Shown: positions 42,369-52,326, numbered from the stretch's first letter. The stretch is DNA of 64,000 nt from Notoacmeibacter sp. MSK16QG-6 (GCF_024158145.1 NZ_JAMYXM010000005.1:62001-126000); one strand, 5' to 3'. Numbers and translations are program-made. Notes: generated by a model from the letters alone, not told the origin.

Positions 42369-43357
42369 CCACGCTTCGCCCTCTTCCAACGGGTCGCCCG
42401 GCCCGTATCGCCGTTCTCGATGATTACATGGGAGTGGCGCACCGCATGGCGGACTGGTCCGTGCTGGACGAAACGGCCGAGGTGACGTTTCTGCGCGAGG
42501 CGATCGCGCCGGATCGCTTGATCGAAGAACTCGCCCCTTACGATGCGATCAGTCTCATGCGCGAACGCACGCCCATGCCGGGGAGCGTCCTGCAAGCTTT
42601 ACCCAATCTGAAGGCGATTGCGACGACCGGGCGGCAGACCCGAACACTCGACACCGATGCGGCGTCCGATCTCGGGATCGCCATCATGACAACAGATGGC
42701 AGCGGCAACGGGATCTATGCGACCGTGGAACTGGCATGGGGACTCATCATCGGTCTGATGCGGCACATTCCCGGCGAACATAATGAGATGCGCGAAGGGG
42801 CCTGGCAGGTTCAACTCGGAAGCGCACTTTACGGCCGGACGCTGGGCCTTGTTGGCCTCGGCAGGCTGGGCTCGCGCATGGCATCCATCGCCGAGGCTTT
42901 CGGAATGAACGTGATTGCCTGGAGCCCGAACCTGACGCCGGAGCGCGCCAGAGAGGGCGGAGCGGAATTCGTGGAAAAATCCGTCCTGTTCGAAACCGCT
43001 GACATCGTTTCGCTGCACCTCGTTCTCGGACCGACGACGAAGGGAATCGTGGGTATGGAGGACATCGAACGGATGCGGCCGGACGCGCTTCTGATCAATA
43101 CGTCTCGCGGACCGCTCATCGACAGGGATGCGCTGCTCGATGCTCTTCAGAACGGACGCATTCGCGGCGCGGGGATCGATGTTTACGACCACGAACCGCT
43201 CCCGGCAGACGATCCCATCCGCAAGGCGCGCAATGTACTGACGACGCCGCATCTCGGATATTGCGTGCAGGAAACCTTCGAAAGTTTTTATGGTCAGACC
43301 GTCGCGAACCTGCGGTCATGGCTCGATGGCGATCTGCACGACGACGCTTCTGCGTGA
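42365..43357 (+). CDS. NAD-dependent D-2-hydroxyacid dehydrogenase
   Basis: This 330-residue dehydrogenase of the D-isomer-specific family has the Rossmann motif GLVGLGRLGSRMA, catalytic Arg in LINTSRGPLID and the acid pair in GIDVYDHEPL followed by TPHLGY with the catalytic His. It reduces 2-oxo acids or oxidises D-2-hydroxy acids, like phosphoglycerate or glyoxylate reductases. It is coupled to the AbrB-family gene and ends at a strong terminator. It complements the FAD-linked D-2-hydroxyacid dehydrogenase at 35628. Confidence 0.88.
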   Translation: MTTLRPLPTGRPARIAVLDDYMGVAHRMADWSVLDETAEVTFLREAIAPDRLIEELAPYDAISLMRERTPMPGSVLQALPNLKAIATTGRQTRTLDTDAASDLGIAIMTTDGSGNGIYATVELAWGLIIGLMRHIPGEHNEMREGAWQVQLGSALYGRTLGLVGLGRLGSRMASIAEAFGMNVIAWSPNLTPERAREGGAEFVEKSVLFETADIVSLHLVLGPTTKGIVGMEDIERMRPDALLINTSRGPLIDRDALLDALQNGRIRGAGIDVYDHEPLPADDPIRKARNVLTTPHLGYCVQETFESFYGQTVANLRSWLDGDLHDDASA

Positions 43358-43376
43358 CGCTGCATGAAACGCAAAA

Positions 43377-43403
43377 CAGCCGGCCCAAGCCATGGGCCGG
43401 CTG
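43377..43403. terminator. Terminator between dehydrogenase and second TTT binding protein
   Basis: CAGCCGGCCCA and TGGGCCGGCTG form a perfect 11-bp stem with a 5-base loop. AAAA precedes and CGTTT follows, so it can act on both strands. It lies between convergent genes with stops at 43357 and 43432. Confidence 0.85.
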
Positions 43404-43431
43404 CGTTTGTCTGCTGCATGGCGTTCTCGAA

Positions 43432-44385
43432 TTATTGGCCGATGCCGCGCTTGGCCGCGAGATCCTTCCAGGTCTTCATGTCGCGAAGATAGATCTCCTT
43501 GAACTCTTCCGGCGAAAGGTCGCCGGCCACGGCATAGTTTTGCTTGAGTTGTTCCTTCATCGTGTCCGACGCCATAGCTTCGGCGAAATCGGCGCTGATC
43601 TGTTCGACCAGTGCGGGGTCCATGCCGCCCGGTCCGAACAGCGCGACCCACCCGTTAATGTCGACGCCGGATACGCCGGCTTCGCCGCTTGACTGAACGT
43701 CCGGCAGAAGTTCGAACCGTTCCGGTGCAAGAACGGCGAGCGCCTTGACGCGGCCGTCATTGACATAGGGCATCACGCTTGCCGTGGTGGAGATATATGT
43801 GTCGGCGTGGCCGCCCATCAGGTTGGTCTGTGCTTCGCCGCCACCGGAAAAATGGACGACATCGGCGGGAAGGTCGGCGGCTTCGATAACCAGTTCCGAC
43901 ATGAAGTGGCTCGAACTGCCGGGGCCTGCCGTGCCCATGAACATCGACCGTCCCTTCGCCTCCTCCAGGAAGCCGGAAAAGTCGTCCGATTCAACTTTTG
44001 CGCCGCCGACCAGAACGTAAGGGCTGGTGATCAGCAGCGAGATCGGCGTGACGTCCGTTTCCGGATCGAATTGCAGATCCTTCTGGATCGCCGGAGCCGT
44101 GGTGATCGCCGCAGTGTTGATCAGCAGTGTCTGGCCGTCCGGCTCGGCCTGCGTCATCTCTGTCGTTCCGATCATCGAACCCGCACCGGGCTTGTTGACG
44201 ATGACGACCGGCTGGCCCCAGATCTTCTCCAGTTCGATGGCGAGGGGTCGTGCGGTGAGGTCCGTCGATCCGCCCGTGCCATAGGGCACGATGATCGTGA
44301 CCGGACCTGAAGGGAATTTGTCCTGCGCGAAGGCAACCGTGGCGCTGAGGGTAGCCGCGATTGTCGCCAATAGAAGCGTTTTCAT
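43432..44385 (-). CDS. TTT transporter periplasmic binding protein 2 (Bug family)
   Basis: This 317-residue Bug-family protein has a signal peptide of about 20 residues (ending VAFAQ). The mature start FPSGPVTIIVPYGTGGSTDL carries the carboxylate-binding loop. In this operon the binding protein comes after the permeases (order tctB, tctA, binding protein), unlike the first TTT set. GGAGGAGAC precedes its start, and a hairpin separates it from tctA. Confidence 0.9.
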   Translation of the reverse strand: MKTLLLATIAATLSATVAFAQDKFPSGPVTIIVPYGTGGSTDLTARPLAIELEKIWGQPVVIVNKPGAGSMIGTTEMTQAEPDGQTLLINTAAITTAPAIQKDLQFDPETDVTPISLLITSPYVLVGGAKVESDDFSGFLEEAKGRSMFMGTAGPGSSSHFMSELVIEAADLPADVVHFSGGGEAQTNLMGGHADTYISTTASVMPYVNDGRVKALAVLAPERFELLPDVQSSGEAGVSGVDINGWVALFGPGGMDPALVEQISADFAEAMASDTMKEQLKQNYAVAGDLSPEEFKEIYLRDMKTWKDLAAKRGIGQ

Positions 44386-44426
44386 TTTCGTCTCCTCCTT
44401 GGATGGTTATCGTTTTTGGAGTTCAT

Positions 44427-44445
44427 GCGGCCTTTGGGCGGCCGC
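44427..44445 (-). promoter_or_regulatory. Hairpin between tctA and second binding protein
   Basis: GCGGCC and GGCCGC form a 6-bp stem with a 7-base loop in the 98-base gap ahead of the binding-protein gene. It is weaker than the other intercistronic hairpins of this window but lies at the same kind of junction. Confidence 0.35.
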
Positions 44446-44483
44446 AGCGCGGCGCTGTCGGGGAACCGCGCGCCCGTCTCCTC

Positions 44484-46013
44484 CTATCCTCCGACCTCAG
44501 TTGGATTGACCGCATCCGAAAATTGCCGCCGATGGCGGATGATCGAGCCTGCGATTGTCCAGATCAGCATGATGGCGGAGAGGACGAGGACCGATCCGGC
44601 TATTGGACGTTCGAGCAAAGAAGTGAGATCGCCTCTCGCCAGCACCATGGCCCGGCGAAATTGCATCTCGACCAACGGGCCCAGTACGAAGCCCAAAAGC
44701 AGCGGAGCCGCCGGCAGATTGGCAAGGCGCATGGCGTAGCCCAGAACGCCGAAACCGAGGATCACCAGAACGTCGGCGGGGTTGGCGCGGACGCTGTAGG
44801 CGCCGATGCAAAGGAAAATGAGGATCGCGGGGTAGAGATAGTGATACGGGATCAGAAGGAGCCGGACCCAGATCCCTATCAGGGGAAGGTTCAGGATCAG
44901 CAAGAGCAGGTTTCCGATCCAGAAGCTCATGACGAGCCCCCAGAATAGCGAGGGCTGCTGGACGATCAGGGTCGGACCTGGCTGGATGCCATGGATCATC
45001 AGTGCGCCCAACATCAGGGCCATGGTCGCGCTGCCCGGAATTCCGAGGGTCAAAGTGGGAATGAAAGCGGTTTGATCGGCCGCATTGTTCGCCGTCTCCG
45101 GCGCGACGACCCCCTCCAGCGCGCCTTGGCCAAACCGTTCGGGTGTCTTCGAAATGCGCTTTTCGACCGCGTAGGCCATAAAAGCGGCGATGGAGGGGCC
45201 TGTCCCCGGCAGCGCTCCGAAGAAGGCGCCGATGGACGAGCCACGAACACCGGGCATCCATGAGCGGCCCCAATCCTCCCTGGTCGGCAACATATTACGC
45301 AACTTCGCGCTGTCGCTATCGATCTTCGCGTTTCGGGTCGCGCCCACGGAACTGAGGATTTCGCCAACGCCGAAGAGGCCCATCGCCATGGCGCTTATGC
45401 CGAACCCTTCCAGCAGGCTCATCGATCCGAAGGTGAAGCGCCCGATGCCGCTCTGGCTGTCAGTGCCGACCGTCGCGATCAGCATGCCGAACACGACCAT
45501 GGACAATCCCTTTGACGGGGATGCGTTCGCGATGGTGGAAGCGGCGACGAGACCCAGAACCATCAGGGCGAAATATTCGGCCGGGCCGAAGGTCAGGGCA
45601 TATTCGGCAATCAGCGGCGAGAACAGGCTGAGGACTATGATGCCGAACGATCCGCCGACAAACGACGCGATCGTCGTCATGAAAAGGGCGACGCCTGCCC
45701 GGCCCTGTTGCGCCATCGGATAGCCGTCGAGGCAGGTCACCGCAGCCGATGTCGCACCTGGAATGTTCAGCAGGATCGAGGCGGTCGAGCCGCCATAGGT
45801 CGTGCCGTAATAGATGCCCGCGAGCATGATGAGGGCGGCCGTCGGGTCCAGATAGAATGTGATCGGGAACAGCATCGAAATGGCCGCCAGCGGCCCGACG
45901 CCGGGAATGACGCCGACGAAGGTGCCGAGGAAGACGCCCGCGAAACAATAGAGAAGGTTGGACGGCGTGATCGCAGTCTGAAGGCCGAGGGCCAGGTTCG
46001 AGAGCAATTCCAT
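44484..46013 (-). CDS. TTT transporter large permease 2 (TctA)
   Basis: This 509-residue membrane protein has the TctA repeats: GVIPGVGPLAAISMLFPIT with SILLNIPGATSAAVTCLDGYP, and GALPGTGPSIAAFMAYAVE with TLGIPGSATMALMLGA. The start at 46013 overlaps the TctB stop by one base (TGATG) and gives the normal N-terminus MELLSNLALG. It forms the second carboxylate channel in the window with TctB at 46013-46474. Confidence 0.91.
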   Translation of the reverse strand: MELLSNLALGLQTAITPSNLLYCFAGVFLGTFVGVIPGVGPLAAISMLFPITFYLDPTAALIMLAGIYYGTTYGGSTASILLNIPGATSAAVTCLDGYPMAQQGRAGVALFMTTIASFVGGSFGIIVLSLFSPLIAEYALTFGPAEYFALMVLGLVAASTIANASPSKGLSMVVFGMLIATVGTDSQSGIGRFTFGSMSLLEGFGISAMAMGLFGVGEILSSVGATRNAKIDSDSAKLRNMLPTREDWGRSWMPGVRGSSIGAFFGALPGTGPSIAAFMAYAVEKRISKTPERFGQGALEGVVAPETANNAADQTAFIPTLTLGIPGSATMALMLGALMIHGIQPGPTLIVQQPSLFWGLVMSFWIGNLLLLILNLPLIGIWVRLLLIPYHYLYPAILIFLCIGAYSVRANPADVLVILGFGVLGYAMRLANLPAAPLLLGFVLGPLVEMQFRRAMVLARGDLTSLLERPIAGSVLVLSAIMLIWTIAGSIIRHRRQFSDAVNPTEVGG

Positions 46014-46474
46014 CAGAACGGCCAGCCGAACGAGCGGATCGGAAGACCAAGACCGGCGATGAAAATCGTCCAAGTCAGAAGCGACATGGCTGCGCCCAGT
46101 ATCAGCGCCTTACCCAGAGAAACCCGGCTCTCGGCGAGGGTCGCGATGACGGTCGTGCTGAATACTGCGGCTATGAGGCCGACCGGTTCGATCATCAGTG
46201 CGAATGTCAGGATAGCTATGGTCAGGACGATGAGCGGCCGAAGATTGAGCGGCACCGTTTCGCCTCGGCGGAAGAAGGCCGGCGCGGCGATGGCAAGGCC
46301 GAACGCGGCGAGGATGACACCCAGCGATACGGGCATCATGCCAGGACCCATCCGCGTGACCGTGCCCACCGAATAATGGGCGGCGGCATAGATCGCCGCA
46401 GCGCTTCCCGCTGCTGTCAGACCCAGTCCGGCAATGATGTCTCGGAAATCTCGATCGAGCACTTTCCCCTCCAT
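46013..46474 (-). CDS. TTT transporter small permease 2 (TctB)
   Basis: This protein of about 153 residues has four hydrophobic segments in the TctB pattern. The start is unclear: ATG at 46474 stands 15 bases after AGGAGG, whereas an ATG at 46507 has only AAAGG. It is the first gene of the second TTT set and is divergent from a thioesterase across 151 bases in which I see no distinct operator. Confidence 0.78.
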   Translation of the reverse strand: MEGKVLDRDFRDIIAGLGLTAAGSAAAIYAAAHYSVGTVTRMGPGMMPVSLGVILAAFGLAIAAPAFFRRGETVPLNLRPLIVLTIAILTFALMIEPVGLIAAVFSTTVIATLAESRVSLGKALILGAAMSLLTWTIFIAGLGLPIRSFGWPF

Positions 46475-46625
46475 TCGGTCCAGTGCGTTCCTCCTGAACT
46501 GGAGCATCGAACCTTTGCCGGCCTGTCACAACAGGCCAAAGAGAAGGCGAGCATAACCATCGCTCAGGCTCGGACCGCGCGATGCGCGCCTTGTCACCGC
46601 ACCCCATCCATCGGAAACACGAGGG

Positions 46626-47039
46626 ATGGAATATGATCTTGCGAAAGACGGCTGGGGGCTTGATCCCGACGACGGTTTCGTCGGGCATGTGGGCGGGCTA
46701 TGGCGGCGTACGTTCGATGGAGAGACGACATTCGCCTTTGTCGCGCAAGAGATGCACACCAACCGCAACGGGCTGGTGCATGGCGGCATGCTGATGACGT
46801 TCATCGACCGCGCCTTCGGACAGACAGCGCGGTTGGCGACCGGAGCGGTTCGCAGCGCGACGGTCAATCTCAACCATCAGTTTCTTGCGCCGGTCCGGAT
46901 CGGCGATCTGGTGGAAATCACGCCACAGCTCGTAAAGGCGACTTCGCGCCTCGTCTTCATGGCGGGAACGGCGTGCGTTGCGGGCGATCCGGTCTTGACC
47001 GCCCAGGGTGTCTGGCGCGTGACGCACACAGCCGACTAA
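46626..47039 (+). CDS. PaaI-type hotdog acyl-CoA thioesterase
   Basis: This 137-residue hotdog-fold protein has the PaaI/YdiI signature NGLVHGGMLMTFIDRAFG, where the Gly-rich turn and acidic Asp serve thioester hydrolysis. It would cleave an acyl-CoA, salvaging CoA from dead-end intermediates. It stands alone on the plus strand and is convergent with the tandem CoA-ligase genes, with three bases between stops, so it probably relates to that CoA pathway. Confidence 0.85.
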   Translation: MEYDLAKDGWGLDPDDGFVGHVGGLWRRTFDGETTFAFVAQEMHTNRNGLVHGGMLMTFIDRAFGQTARLATGAVRSATVNLNHQFLAPVRIGDLVEITPQLVKATSRLVFMAGTACVAGDPVLTAQGVWRVTHTAD

Positions 47040-47042
47040 GGG

Positions 47043-49115
47043 TTAGTTTTTCAGGACCACCAGCGCGTCGGCCGCGATGACACCCTGCCCTTCCGACAAA
47101 ACGAAAAGCGGATTGATCTCGGCTTCTTCCAATTGTTTGCCCAGCACCTCGCCCATGCACGCCAAGGCTTCGACAGCATCCACGAGCGCATCGATGTCAT
47201 GCGCCGGTTTGCCCCGATATCCCTTCAGAAGCTGCTTCACCCGCAATTCATCCACCATATTGCGCGCATCGCCCTCTCTGAGGGGCAGAAGCCGGAGCGT
47301 GCTGTCACCGGCCAGTTCGGCCTGAACCCCTCCCGCGCCCAACAGGATCAGAAGACCGAGCTGGGGATCGCGCCGCAGACCGAGGATCATCTCCATGCCG
47401 CCGCGGACCATTGCCTGAACCAGATAGCCTTCCGGATCGGCCAGGCCCTGCGCGGCCAGAGATTTTTCCATCTCTGTCAGCGCAGCTCCAACCTGATGCG
47501 GCACGAGTCCGACACGGACGCCGCCGACATCGGATTTGTGCGCGATGTCGCGTGACAGGACCTTCAGAACAATGGAACCGCCCAGGTCATCGGCCGCTGC
47601 CGTTGCATCTTCCGGTGTTTTCACCACACGGCTCTCGGCTCCGAAGAGACCGAATGCTTCGAAGAGGTCCCTCGCCTCTGCTTCGTTCAACGCGCCGGAA
47701 GGAAGATCGCCAGCGACTTCGGGCGCGCTGCCGACCTTTAACGGCGCGGCGATTTGCGGCATCGGGATCGCCGCCTTGAGAACGGTGGCGCAGGTCTCCG
47801 GCGCGGCGAATGCCGGTATGCCGTCGCGGTTCAAAAGAGCGAGGATATGCGGCGCGTGCGGACTGACATAGGCGATGAGCGGCTTGTCGCTGGCGGCCGC
47901 GCCGGCGCGGATTGCGTCGACCGCGACATCGGGCCGCGCCAGCGCGGAAGAGCCGACGACGACGACAACGCCGTCGATTTCGTCCGATGCTAGCAGGGCT
48001 TTCGTGGCGGCCGTCATGATGGCCGGCTCCACTCCGGCAAGCGTTACATCGACCGGGTTCGCCGTCATCGGCGCATCTTGCCCTAGAAGACCGGCAAGCG
48101 TTCTGCCGGTTGCCATGTCGATTGTCGGGACATCGAGCCCGACCATGCCGCAATTGTCGGCGACCAGGCTGCCCGCGCCGCCCGTCGATGTCAGGACAGC
48201 GACCCGGTTTCCCTTCATCCGGCGTCTGCCTGTCAGCATTGCCGGCAGATCGAGGAGATCGCCAAACGTTTCGGCGCGAAGGGCGCCGACCTGACGGAAC
48301 AGCGCATCATAGGCCCGGTCCTCGCCCGCCATCGCGCCGGTGTGCGAAACGGCCGCGCGCGCTCCGGATTCGGAACGGCCGACCTTGTAGACGACAAGCG
48401 GTTTACCCGCGTCCCGCGCGGCGCTCGCAGCCTTGCGGAATTTTTCGACAGAACGAATGCCTTCGATATAAGCGGCGATGACCGTGGTCGCCTCGTCATC
48501 TGCGTAGAATTCTATGAGGTCCGCGATGTCGAGGTCTGCTTCATTACCGGTCGAAGCAAGCTTGCAAAAGCCAATACCGCGCGCTGCCCCCCGGGATAGC
48601 AACGCACCCAATATGCCGCCGCTCTGCGAAGCGACGGACACGCCACCCTTCGGGATGTCTTCGTCCTCCAGCGCACCGCTCGCCGACAGGACGATCCCTC
48701 GCGACAGATCCATCGCGCCAATCGTGTTCGGGCCGAGCAGCCGCATCTTGCCAGCCGCATCTCGCAGCGCCTCCTGCCGTCTGCGGCCCTCTTCGCCTGC
48801 TTCGCCATATCCGCTGGCCAGAACAATGGCGAGTTTGCAGCCTTTTGCGGCGAGATCGCGGACCGCGGCCTCGGCCCGCTCAACGCCCAGCAGGACGATC
48901 GCCACATCCGGCGCGGCAGGCAGATCGGCAACGGTTGCGAAACATGGTCTGCCTGCGATTTCATCGACCCGTGGATTGATCGGCCAGATATCTCCTTCGA
49001 ACCCGTGCCTGATCAGATATTCGACCGGGCGTCCGCCGGTTTTTTTCGGATCGGCCGATGCCCCGACAACGGCTACGCTCTCGGGGTTCCAGAGCATGTC
49101 GAGCGGCGTTTTCAA
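47043..49115 (-). CDS. ADP-forming acyl-CoA synthetase family protein 1
   Basis: This 690-residue protein is a fused acetate-CoA ligase (ADP-forming) type. It has an N-terminal CoA-binding Rossmann domain (VAVVGASADPKKTGG), a succinyl-CoA-synthetase-like middle with the phosphohistidine motif SHTGAMAGED, and a C-terminal ATP-grasp domain (VLKVLSRDIAHKSDVGGV). It would interconvert an acyl-CoA, ADP and phosphate with the acid, CoA and ATP. Its start overlaps the stop of its paralogue by four bases. It is the last gene of the TRAP-CoA operon. Confidence 0.87.
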   Translation of the reverse strand: MKTPLDMLWNPESVAVVGASADPKKTGGRPVEYLIRHGFEGDIWPINPRVDEIAGRPCFATVADLPAAPDVAIVLLGVERAEAAVRDLAAKGCKLAIVLASGYGEAGEEGRRRQEALRDAAGKMRLLGPNTIGAMDLSRGIVLSASGALEDEDIPKGGVSVASQSGGILGALLSRGAARGIGFCKLASTGNEADLDIADLIEFYADDEATTVIAAYIEGIRSVEKFRKAASAARDAGKPLVVYKVGRSESGARAAVSHTGAMAGEDRAYDALFRQVGALRAETFGDLLDLPAMLTGRRRMKGNRVAVLTSTGGAGSLVADNCGMVGLDVPTIDMATGRTLAGLLGQDAPMTANPVDVTLAGVEPAIMTAATKALLASDEIDGVVVVVGSSALARPDVAVDAIRAGAAASDKPLIAYVSPHAPHILALLNRDGIPAFAAPETCATVLKAAIPMPQIAAPLKVGSAPEVAGDLPSGALNEAEARDLFEAFGLFGAESRVVKTPEDATAAADDLGGSIVLKVLSRDIAHKSDVGGVRVGLVPHQVGAALTEMEKSLAAQGLADPEGYLVQAMVRGGMEMILGLRRDPQLGLLILLGAGGVQAELAGDSTLRLLPLREGDARNMVDELRVKQLLKGYRGKPAHDIDALVDAVEALACMGEVLGKQLEEAEINPLFVLSEGQGVIAADALVVLKN

Positions 49116-51175
49116 GCCGTAACCCGTATCAATGCGTCAACTGCGGCGACGCCGTCGCCTTTCGGCAGGACAAGCATGGGGTTGATCTCCGCTTCGACGA
49201 TGTCGTCGCAGGCCGCGAGATTGGACACTTCGACGACGGCGTGCGCCAGCGCTTCGAGATCGCCCTCCTGGCGTCCCCGCGCGCCGGCTAGAATTTGCGT
49301 GATCTTCAGCGAGGCGATCATGCCCATCGCCCCGTCGAAATCGACAGGCGCCAGACGCATCACCGTATCGCGATAGATTTCGGTGAAAACTCCTCCCGCA
49401 GCGAGTACGATGACAGGACCGACCTGTGGATCGCGGCGCATACCGATCAGAACTTCTCCGACACCCTTGCGCATTTGCTGGACGAGAACGCGTTTCAGAG
49501 AGGCACCCGGCAGACGACCCGATATATTGGAGCCGATCTGATCGATCGCATCGGCCAGAGCGTCCGGCCCGTCAATGCCGACGATCACGCCGCCGGCATC
49601 GCTTTTGTGGGGGATGGCCGCGTCGAGAACCTTGGCCACGACGGGATATTCGAACGGTAATTCCGGCAGAGGCGCGTCGGCGTCGAACGCCACCCAGGGG
49701 GCGACCGGCACCATCGACAGGCGGTCATATGCCTCCGCCTCGTCGAGAGTGCGGCCTCCGTGATCGGCTATATTGGCAAGCGTTGGTGGCAATGCTGGCT
49801 CGCGCCGTGCAAGCGCCGCCGAGACCGCGTCTGCACAGGTTTCCGGATGCTCGAAGACCGGAACGCCAGCACTGGCGAGCCGCCGCATGGCGCCCGGCGC
49901 GTCCGGCACGACGAACACCGCGAAGGGGTGCCCATTCTCACTGATGAGATCGATGGCCGGCTGCACTGCCAGATCCGGGTTGAAGCGCGCCGACGAGCCG
50001 ACGCAGATCAGGACCAGATCGAATTCAGGAGCTTGCCGGAAAATCTCGACCGCAGAGCGCATGACATCATAGCGGGTGCCCGCAAGGGTCAGGTCGAGAA
50101 TGCGGTTTTCGCCTGGCTCGATCCCCGCATCGGCCAATCGCGTTCGGGTTTGGGCGCTAGCCGGCACGATCTCGACGCCGCGTCCGGCCAACCCGTCAAC
50201 CGCCATCGCCGCGCCGCCGCCGGTGGTGGTGATGACGCCGACCCGGCCGCGACGCCGCTTCGTGGCAGCTGGCAGACATTGCAGAAGCGGAGTGATTTCC
50301 AGCAGGCCTTCGAAGGAGTTCACCCGCGCGATGCCGCAGGCATTTAGAAAGACGTCCGCGACCTCATCGGCTCCCGCCAAGGTCCCGGTATGGGATTGCG
50401 CCAGTTCCGCAGCCTCTTCGGATCGGCCAAGCTTGAAAGCCGCGACCGGCTTGCCGTGCTCGGCGGCGCGTTCGGCGAAGCGTCTCAGCCGGTCGGAATG
50501 CTGCATGTGTTCCAGGAAAAGCAGAAAGCCGGTGGCATCAGGATCCCCGATCGCGGCTTCGCAGACGTCACCGATGGAAAGGTCCGCTTCTCCGCCCACT
50601 GAAACCAGACCGGAAAAGCCCAGCCCCTTGCGCTTGCCGCGGGACATCAGCGCACCGATCAGGCTTCCACTGTGAGACGCGACGAACAGGCCGCCCTTCG
50701 GCAGGTCAGATTCGGCAAAAGCGGCATTCGCTGTCAGGTTCAGTCCGTGATGAAGATTGGCGAGACCGATCGATGAGGGGCCGAGCACACGAAGTCCGCC
50801 ACGGCCGATCAGCGCATGAAGGCGCTCCAGATTTCGTTCGCCTGCCGCACCGGCTTCGGCAAAGCCAGTGGCGAGCACCGTTGCGACCGGAACGCCGATG
50901 GCCTCACATTCTTCCAGTGCGTCCAGCGCACGTTCTGCGCCGGTCAGGATGAAGGCATGGTCGGGCACCGCCGGCAGATCGGAAAGCGAACCGAAGGCCT
51001 TCTCGCCCTGAACCGTGTCGCGGTTGGGGTTGATCGCATAAATTTCACCCGAAAACCCTGCAGCTCTGAGAAATTTCAGAGGACGCCCCGAAGTTTTCGC
51101 CGGATCGTCCGACACACCGACAAGAGCGACCGTGTCCGGGCGCAAGAGAGCCTTCTGCCAGCTTTGCGCCGCCAT
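49112..51175 (-). CDS. ADP-forming acyl-CoA synthetase family protein 2
   Basis: This 687-residue paralogue of the next gene has the same three-part layout: CoA-binding VALVGVSDDPAKTSGRP, phosphohistidine motif SHTGTLAGAD and the ATP-grasp segment VVAKVLDAAIPHKSDAGGV. Both His and ATP-grasp motifs look intact. The start at 51175 overlaps the acyl-CoA dehydrogenase stop by one base (TGATG). The two proteins differ enough to have separate substrates. Confidence 0.87.
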   Translation of the reverse strand: MAAQSWQKALLRPDTVALVGVSDDPAKTSGRPLKFLRAAGFSGEIYAINPNRDTVQGEKAFGSLSDLPAVPDHAFILTGAERALDALEECEAIGVPVATVLATGFAEAGAAGERNLERLHALIGRGGLRVLGPSSIGLANLHHGLNLTANAAFAESDLPKGGLFVASHSGSLIGALMSRGKRKGLGFSGLVSVGGEADLSIGDVCEAAIGDPDATGFLLFLEHMQHSDRLRRFAERAAEHGKPVAAFKLGRSEEAAELAQSHTGTLAGADEVADVFLNACGIARVNSFEGLLEITPLLQCLPAATKRRRGRVGVITTTGGGAAMAVDGLAGRGVEIVPASAQTRTRLADAGIEPGENRILDLTLAGTRYDVMRSAVEIFRQAPEFDLVLICVGSSARFNPDLAVQPAIDLISENGHPFAVFVVPDAPGAMRRLASAGVPVFEHPETCADAVSAALARREPALPPTLANIADHGGRTLDEAEAYDRLSMVPVAPWVAFDADAPLPELPFEYPVVAKVLDAAIPHKSDAGGVIVGIDGPDALADAIDQIGSNISGRLPGASLKRVLVQQMRKGVGEVLIGMRRDPQVGPVIVLAAGGVFTEIYRDTVMRLAPVDFDGAMGMIASLKITQILAGARGRQEGDLEALAHAVVEVSNLAACDDIVEAEINPMLVLPKGDGVAAVDALIRVTA

Positions 51176-52326
51176 CAGGCCGGCCTTTGGTCGAAACGGC
51201 GTTCGAACACATGCTCGGCAATCCGGTTCTTGAGCATTTCGAGAGATCCCCCGGCGATTTGCCATCCGCGAGTGCGCTTCACGCAATATTCCACAAGGGT
51301 CTCGGTCGAATATCCGTATCCGCCCATCGCCTGCATGGCGGCGTTCGCCACGTCGAAGCCGGTTTCGTTGCAGGCCAGCTTGGCGATAGCGGTTTCGAAG
51401 GCAGGCGGAAGACCGTTCTCATCGACATTCGAAGCGGCCCTGTAGAGCAACATCTGCGCCGCCTCCAGTTTTACGATCATCTCGGAAAACTTCCATTGCA
51501 GCCCCTGAAACTCACAGAGGGGACGCCCGAACTGGGTTCGCTCCATCACATGACGCCGCGCCACTGCATAGGCGTGTCGCCCAAGGGCCAGCGAGCGGGA
51601 AGCATTGCCGATCCGTTCCACATTGAAGCCGGAGATCTGCTTCTTGAAGCCGCCAGGTCCCAAAAGCACGTTCTCGGCGGGAACGCGGCAATCTTCGAAA
51701 TAGAGCGGGCACCATTCTTCGCCGCTCATGAAAGGGGCTGGCTTACCGACTATAAAGCCGGGCGTTCCGCGTTCGACGAGCACCGATCCAATGCCCTTCG
51801 TGCCAGGCCCGAAACGTAAATATATCAGGAAGAGATCGGCGTGGGGGCTATGGGTCGAGAAAACCTTTGAGCCATTGACGATATAATCGTCGCCATCTGG
51901 ACGCGCACTCGTCTTGAGCTCGGTGACAGCCGAGCCCGCATCCGGTTCGCTCATGCCGAGCGAGATCAGCTTTTTGCCGGCAAGAAGATCGGGTAGCCAT
52001 CGTTCCTTCTGGGCGGGTGTTGCAAATTCGGCGAAGGTTCGGATCGGCCCGAAATTGCCCGCCTGAACGATGTCAGCGCTCTTCGGGCAGACCATGGCGA
52101 GTTCCTGGATCGTGATGACGGCCTGCATAAGGGTGCCGCCGACGCCGCCATCGCTTTCGGGAATGGTGATGCCGAGCATACCCATTTCGGAAAGTCTGGC
52201 CGCCGTTTCCCATGGATAGTCGCCGGAATGGGCGCGTTCCAGCGCGCCTTCAGCCAAAGCGCCTTCGGCGAAATGACGGACGGCCTGCGCAAGCTCGGCC
52301 TGTTCATCGGAAAGTCCAACGGTCAC
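51175..52326 (-). CDS. Acyl-CoA dehydrogenase
   Basis: This 383-residue flavoprotein has the normal acyl-CoA dehydrogenase length once the GTG at 52326 is used; GAGGAG stands seven bases ahead of it. It shows GMSEPDAGSAVTELKT (FAD-binding), the middle beta domain with VNGSKVFSTHSPHAD, and the C-terminal AMQAMGGYGYSTE with the region of the catalytic base. It introduces a double bond into an acyl-CoA. Together with the CoA-transferase and CoA ligases it suggests activation and beta-oxidation of a carboxylic acid. Confidence 0.9.
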   Translation of the reverse strand: MTVGLSDEQAELAQAVRHFAEGALAEGALERAHSGDYPWETAARLSEMGMLGITIPESDGGVGGTLMQAVITIQELAMVCPKSADIVQAGNFGPIRTFAEFATPAQKERWLPDLLAGKKLISLGMSEPDAGSAVTELKTSARPDGDDYIVNGSKVFSTHSPHADLFLIYLRFGPGTKGIGSVLVERGTPGFIVGKPAPFMSGEEWCPLYFEDCRVPAENVLLGPGGFKKQISGFNVERIGNASRSLALGRHAYAVARRHVMERTQFGRPLCEFQGLQWKFSEMIVKLEAAQMLLYRAASNVDENGLPPAFETAIAKLACNETGFDVANAAMQAMGGYGYSTETLVEYCVKRTRGWQIAGGSLEMLKNRIAEHVFERRFDQRPA

